Of a stretch of DNA of 64,000 nt, positions 63,978-64,000 are shown piece by piece. Numbering within the stretch: position 1 is the stretch's first letter; each line of letters begins with the position of its first letter. A program made the translations under genes and the position numbers. Origin of the DNA: an uncultured SAR92 cluster bacterium. GTDB taxonomy: Bacteria > Pseudomonadota > Gammaproteobacteria > Pseudomonadales > Porticoccaceae. The notes below the pieces were generated by a model. That model was given only the letters and a program-made list of their open reading frames with translations, was not told where the DNA came from and searched no databases. The DNA is taken from NCBI GenBank assembly GCA_902596775.1, contig CACJVE010000004.1:24587-88586 (forward strand), read 5' to 3'.

Positions 63978-64000
63978 ATTAGTAAGGATAGGCTGAGATA

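Noticed and set aside
1-64000. CRISPR arrays, insertion sequences, prophage or integrases.
   Set aside because: I read through the window and saw no regularly spaced repeats, transposase or integrase motifs. The tRNA cluster has no adjacent integrase or duplicated tRNA end.

Overview
The window is a dense, AT-rich stretch of a marine-type gammaproteobacterial chromosome. Gene order and protein families are gammaproteobacterial: clpS-clpA, icd divergent from rluE-nudJ-mnmA-purB, cysS/glnS, lpxH, tusE, RsmJ, and a TonB-dependent receptor with no SusD partner. Short intergenic gaps, AT-rich codons and a large sulfatase/TonB set would suit a streamlined surface-ocean lineage such as SAR86 or a relative. 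That placement is inference only; no rRNA lies in the window.

Layout. 1-7.6 kb: the 5' part of clpA (runs off the left edge), clpS, a small hypothetical gene, a patatin-like phospholipase, a secreted class C beta-lactamase-like hydrolase, a secreted PHB-depolymerase/feruloyl-esterase-like protein, a MATE exporter, and what looks like a collapsed haloalkane dehalogenase remnant. 7.6-18.3 kb: central metabolism and RNA modification (icd, rluE, nudJ, mnmA, purB, GNAT), then a glyoxylate-shunt block of malate synthase G, an RraA-like protein and a LysR regulator divergent from isocitrate lyase. 18.3-20.9 kb: a Pro-Arg-His tRNA cluster with a good promoter, a class V aminotransferase and folD.

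20.9-46.1 kb is the accessory centrepiece: a sulfated-xylan utilisation locus in four transcription units. A leftward operon (galM, GH10, GH3 lipoprotein, two sulfatases) is divergent from a rightward operon (xylB, xylA, sulfatase, sulfatase with an N-terminal beta-rich module, an unrecognised secreted 419-residue protein, sulfatase, GH10). A convergent TonB-dependent receptor follows, and then a GPH-type sugar/cation symporter, a cytosolic GH43 and a glycerophosphodiesterase-family gene. The logic I infer is this. Exported sulfatases strip sulfate, Tat-exported GH10 xylanases cut the backbone, and the TonB receptor brings oligosaccharides through the outer membrane. The GH3 trims in the periplasm or at a membrane, the GPH carrier imports the products, GH43 releases xylose, and the epimerase, XylA and XylB deliver xylulose-5-phosphate. 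No glucuronidase, arabinofuranosidase or xylan-specific esterase is in the locus, so the target looks like a little-branched but sulfated algal xylan. No sulfatase-maturation enzyme and no transcriptional regulator is encoded in the locus.

46.1-64 kb is housekeeping: cysS and glnS, ppiB, lpxH, tusE, phhB, trmA, a DUF2489-like protein, rmuC, an AddB-like/AddA-like helicase-nuclease pair, a DAHP synthase, a membrane-anchored DnaJ protein, dapE and rsmJ. I see no CRISPR array, insertion sequence, prophage or integrase.
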